From assembly GCF_040581485.1 (NCBI RefSeq), contig NC_090133.1:13516001-13580000 (forward strand): DNA of 64,000 nucleotides, in the 5' to 3' direction. A program made the position numbers and the translations under genes. This document shows, piece after piece, positions 60,406 through 64,000 of the stretch (positions are counted from its first letter, which is position 1; each line of letters starts with the position of its first letter). The notes beneath the pieces are model-generated. The model did no database searches. It was not told the origin of the DNA and worked only from the letters and a program-made list of their open reading frames with translations. Source of the stretch: Linepithema humile. Its lineage: Eukaryota > Arthropoda > Insecta > Hymenoptera > Formicidae.

Positions 60406-60982
60406 ATAAATATACATAAATTGTATACGCACACACGCCGCTACATTGTTGAACGGCATGCGCATGCAAGCTAAGGCCTACCTGTTTACCAAAGTTTTTA
60501 ATCTTTAACGTCAATTTTCTCGAAAATTATCAGTTTTACACAAAAAATGCATAGAACATAAATAATGTATTTTTACAAGAACTACAACTTTTATTTGAAA
60601 TATTTGTTTGTTACGTCAATATTTATTGAAATAATGTTAAAAAGTGATATTTTTTCAGTTTTTTTAGAGTTTTGACCTTGAAAATGACCTTGTCGGCGAT
60701 TTTTATTATCATATTCGTAATCAGCGCGCCAAAATACATAAAATAGTGCAGTTTCAAAAAAATCGGGCGTTTTACCTATTCGGAACTTTATCCAAAAATT
60801 TAAAGATAAAAATGTGATGGTGTGTATTGAAGTTCAAAATTGCAAAACACTAATGCAATACTTACTATTGGTATCTGTCAATAAACTTAGGTAACAATGC
60901 TATCACTGAAGGAAAGACTTGTATCAAGCAGATATTATTCTCGTCTTTTAATATGACCGGGATCGCAGCTTTCTCCAATGTA

Positions 60983-61120
60983 CAGTAGCCTCCAATGATT
61001 CGTTCCTTGACCCCCTCTACGGGGCAAGGAAATAGGAGTATAGTCATTACGCCATTGGCTATCTTCTATTTCCCCTTGCCCCGCAGAGAGGATCAAGGAA
61101 CGAATCATTGGAGGCTAGTG
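60983..61120. mobile_element. Foldback MITE, 138 bp
   Basis: Ends CAGTAGCCTCCAATGATTCG and inverted CACTAGCCTCCAATGATTCG, flanked by TA (60981-60982 and 61121-61122). Arms of about 55 bp include TTCCTTGA and CGGGGCAAGG. TA duplications suggest Tc1/mariner. Confidence 0.75.
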
Positions 61121-61122
61121 TA

Positions 61123-61780
61123 CTTTATGCTATCATTCTTGTTGACAGGCGTGATATGGTCTCACTTTCATCAATCTTGAGAATATGGAGTACATTTTCA
61201 CTTGTTGCACACAAATCGATCCCTATATACAGCATGAGATTATGTAAAATTATGCATCATGATTGAAGGAGTATTAGCTCTGGAAATTTAAAACGTAACA
61301 TATAGGGAAGCAAATAAAAATAAGCTTCTTCAAAGACATTTTGTCGTGTGTAACTCGCACAAAACAACAATAAATTCCTCGTGTTTTGTTATTTTCTCCA
61401 CATTATCGCCGTATCTAACCGAAGAAGTTGAGTTATGTTTGCAAAAAGCTCATTGCAATCATATAATTTTATTGTAAAATCTATAGGCATCCTAAAACCT
61501 GTCTCCTTATAGGATTTATGATGGCCATTAGATTTTATAATAGAATGAATTTTAATTGCGATATATTTTTTCGCTGACATAACCGAATTTCTTTGGTTAG
61601 ATACGGTAGCAATGAGAAAAAAAATAACAAAACGCGAAAAATATATGCAAAAATATTTAATATTTAATAATCTAATTAAATATTTTAATATTTATATTAA
61701 GAAGTAAGAAAAAAAGGTTACCTTTTATGAAAAATATCTCCAAAGCACGACGAAGAAACGACTGACCACGGCGGAAGAGA
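61123..61780. other. No gene recognised
   Basis: AT-rich, mixed sequence with no open frame or repeat that I can support. Confidence 0.4.
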
Positions 61781-61918
61781 TAGGCGGCGCCTATTAAGCC
61801 CGTGTCACACTACGCATTGCGGACGCGATCGGATTATCATTGCGGATCGGAATTCAGCCAATCAAGGCGAAGCAGCATGTTGTTTGATGTGAAACAGGTG
61901 CTTAATAGGCGCCGCCTA
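61781..61918. mobile_element. Foldback MITE, 138 bp
   Basis: Ends TAGGCGGCGCCTATTAAGC and the exact inverse; the rest of the arms is imperfect. The target duplication is ambiguous because the end itself is palindromic. Confidence 0.65.
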
Positions 61919-61920
61919 TA

Positions 61921-62085
61921 GGCCATCACACACAAAATGACATAACTGCATATGCATAGCATAAGACCGTCTCGACCAATGAACATCTAGCATAAAGGCA
62001 CCATATTGATTTACATAGCATGCTCATTGGTCGAGACGGTCTTATGCTATGCATATCCAGTTATGTCATTTTGTGTGTGATGGCC
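61921..62085. mobile_element. Near-perfect foldback MITE, 165 bp
   Basis: Starts GGCCATCACACACAAAATGA and ends with the inverse. Arms are about 65 bp (CATAGCATAAGACCGTCTCG inside) with a loop of about 40 bp. It directly abuts the previous MITE. Confidence 0.8.
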
Positions 62086-62282
62086 TTGGGTGTTTACGAT
62101 AATTCAAGTTCGAGTTAGTTTCACTAGGATCGAAAAATGAGATAGACATAACCATCTAGTACCTTCATGATTCATGACAACTCAACGCTGTCTTGTGTCT
62201 TGTATTGTTATTAATTGAGTTGAATTAACTGATAGCAGCAGATAGCAATAATATCGAAGATTTAATAAAAAGTAATTTCGTT

Positions 62283-62318
62283 AAATCGGAGGTGAGGCAG
62301 CGATACTGGATAATTACC
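62283..62318 (+). mobile_element. Isolated Merlin-type terminus
   Basis: AAATCGGAGGTGAGGCAG, then CGATAC and ATAATTACC, closely matches the right end of the Merlin element (AAATCGGAGGTGAGGCAGTG to AATTACC at 59541). No partner end was found nearby. Confidence 0.6.
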
Positions 62319-62417
62319 GAATTTTATGTATTAATATATATATATATATAAAATAATATTTATAGATTATTCTAATATCTTAATATTCAATTGTGATTAA
62401 ACATTTTCAGATAAGAA

Positions 62418-63883
62418 ATGGATTTACAAGGTATATGGGAAGCATTTTTTGATAATCTATCAGATGATGAACATGAATATTTTCCACCTGAAAGGGAACG
62501 TCATAATAGAATTCCACATTATTTCGAAAATATTGTTTTGACATATAGTTTAACAGGTAAGACTTTGAAGAAAGGAGGAGAAAAAGAGAGAATTTTGTTG
62601 TATTACTCTTGCACAGTTTTTTATTGTATTAATTGCGGCAAAATAACATTAATATTGTTTCAACAGATTTTAAATCACATTTTCGGGTAGAAAAGCATAC
62701 ATACGAAAGATTGGTACAAGATCTTGGACAACGTCTGTATCGCGAACAAGGTGTTGAGAAAATGTCTCCTGGAAAGCAAATAGCTATTACTTTATGGTTC
62801 TTTGGTAATCAGGAAGTTTACAGGTTAGTATGTTTTATTTTTGCATATAAAAAAATTTTTATTGAAGTATATTCAGTTATATAAAATAGTTTCCTGTCTT
62901 ATTTAATTTTTCTTTTATTTAGTTTTGAAATTTTCTTCAGTATTTTCAAAACTGTTTTCCAAAAATGATATGATAGCTTTTGGAAAGAAATAATTTAGTG
63001 ACTTTGAATTTCTTTAACATATAATTATCCAGATTACATTGCTTGCGTTTAGCGTGTTTACATCCCCACATACACACAAATTATATTATATAATGTGTGT
63101 ACATTTTTCAGATCAGTTGCAGATCGATTTGGAGTATCCAAAGATACTGTTTGGAAATGTGTATTTGAGATTGCAATGTTACTAACTGAAGATGTCCACA
63201 GATATATAAAATGGCCTGAACTTCGTGAAATGGCTACCTTTGAAAAAGAATTTCGTCAATTACATGGTTTTCCTGGAGTAATTGGTGCAATTGATGGTTC
63301 CCATATAGCAATAAGTGCACCTATAGAAAATCCTGAAAATTATATTAATCGCAAAGGCTATTATTCAATAATATTACAAGGAATTTGTGATTATAAATTA
63401 AAATTTATAGATGTTTTTACGGGAATGTGTGGTAGCGTTCATGACGCAAGAGTATGGCGTTTAAGCGACATTGGGACATTAATAGCACAAGATGAAAATA
63501 GATACTTTCAAAATCAGTACCATCTTCTGGCGGATTCAGCATATCCTTTATCAAATTATATATTAACTCCATATCGAGATAATGGTCATTTAACCAATGT
63601 ACAAAGAAGGTTTAACACAAAACTCTCAAAAACACGTGTAGTCATTGAGCGTGCTTTTGGAACGTTAAAAGGAAGATTTAGAAAATTAAGATATATTTAT
63701 ATGTATAATACAGAAATGATACCCTTAGTTATTCTTACTTGTTGCATCTTACATAATATATGCATAGAAAATGAAGATGCACTTATAGATGATGATGCAT
63801 TAGATGCAATAGAAATGCAAGATAATGACATTGCATTTATGAATGGAGCAGAAAAAAGAGACATTATCTCTAATTTGTTGTAA
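62418..63883 (+). CDS. HARBI1-like Harbinger transposase, three exons, intact (355 aa)
   Basis: Exons 62418-62556, 62667-62823 and 63112-63883, GT-AG borders, joining in frame to 355 residues. The acidic N terminus (MDLQGIWEAFFDNLSDDEHE) is followed by the HARBI1-type helical region (DFKSHFRVEKHTYERLVQDL) and a helix-turn-helix (SVADRFGVSKDTVWKCVFEI). The DDE-4 nuclease follows: D in GVIGAIDGSHI, D in GSVHDARVW, E in RVVIERAFGTLKGRFRKL. NRKGYYSIILQ and LLADSAYPL are also family hallmarks. It is only distantly similar to the 7190-11158 copy, so a different Harbinger lineage. The Myb partner gene would lie beyond the window. AATAAA at about 63903 may be its polyadenylation signal. Confidence 0.9.
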
Positions 63884-64000
63884 AATTGTCTTTATAAAAT
63901 ATAATAAACATCATTATTATAAATATACGTATTAATATATAAAACAGGCATTATATTGAACCTTGAACTTGTCACTAAATACAACAGCTGTCATATATTT
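63884..64000. other. 3' flank of the Harbinger transposase
   Basis: AT-rich with AATAAA shortly after the stop codon; nothing else recognised before the window ends. Confidence 0.5.

Larger units (their letters stand above)
59596..60801. mobile_element. Foldback element with arms of about 320 bp
   Basis: Outer arms mirror each other from TTCCGAATAGGTAAAACGCC inward to AAAGTTTTTAATCTTTAACG. The arms are diverged by scattered substitutions. The unique centre (59915-60490) holds a G/C-rich hairpin patch (GGGGGGCGGAGCCCCCC) and three U6-like repeats. No coding capacity and no clear duplication. Confidence 0.8.

Overview
This is a eukaryotic, AT-rich, insect-type window, most likely from an ant or another hymenopteran. 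That assignment is an inference from the transposon families (mariner-like elements starting CAGGGTG, Harbinger, CACTA, Merlin, ZMYM-like hAT), the long simple repeats and the spliced genes. I see no bacterial-style genes, no tRNA or rRNA gene and no recognisable host housekeeping gene. Almost everything is transposable-element sequence, much of it nested.

Layout. 1-2550: AT-rich DNA, a degenerate GGATATCC array and a mariner end. 2554-12089: a broken ZMYM1-like hAT transposase, split by a complete 6.9-kb Harbinger element (4348-11282). That Harbinger is itself split by a solo LTR with a striking hairpin array (8385-9577) and by a 1.1-kb element with 24-bp terminal repeats (10028-11128). 12551-13427: a solo LTR. 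13893-15510: a mariner with an intact transposase. 15880-26148: a second mariner interrupted by a 7.7-kb CACTA element (16654-24367). 26150-28590: simple repeats plus an unrecognised two-exon gene (26999-27755). 28595-31878: two further mariners with long terminal inverted repeats.

31903-48462: a fully palindromic mariner with two divergent transposase genes. One arm is enlarged by a TTAA element (32696-33611) and a 10-kb CACTA element (34081-44053, carrying its own solo LTR); the other arm preserves both empty sites. 48480-53240: repeated-exon modules of an unrecognised gene and a large inverted repeat holding a hAT MITE. 53240-56314: degenerate-repeat elements and a copia LTR/gag fragment. 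57100-59541: a Merlin element with an intact three-exon transposase. 59594-60801: a foldback element carrying three tandem U6-like sequences. 60983-62085: three MITEs. 62418-63883: a second, intact Harbinger transposase.

The insertion order can be read from target-site duplications, and removing nested elements restores reading frames at several junctions. Splice joins and frame restorations were worked out by eye and need transcript or alignment confirmation.
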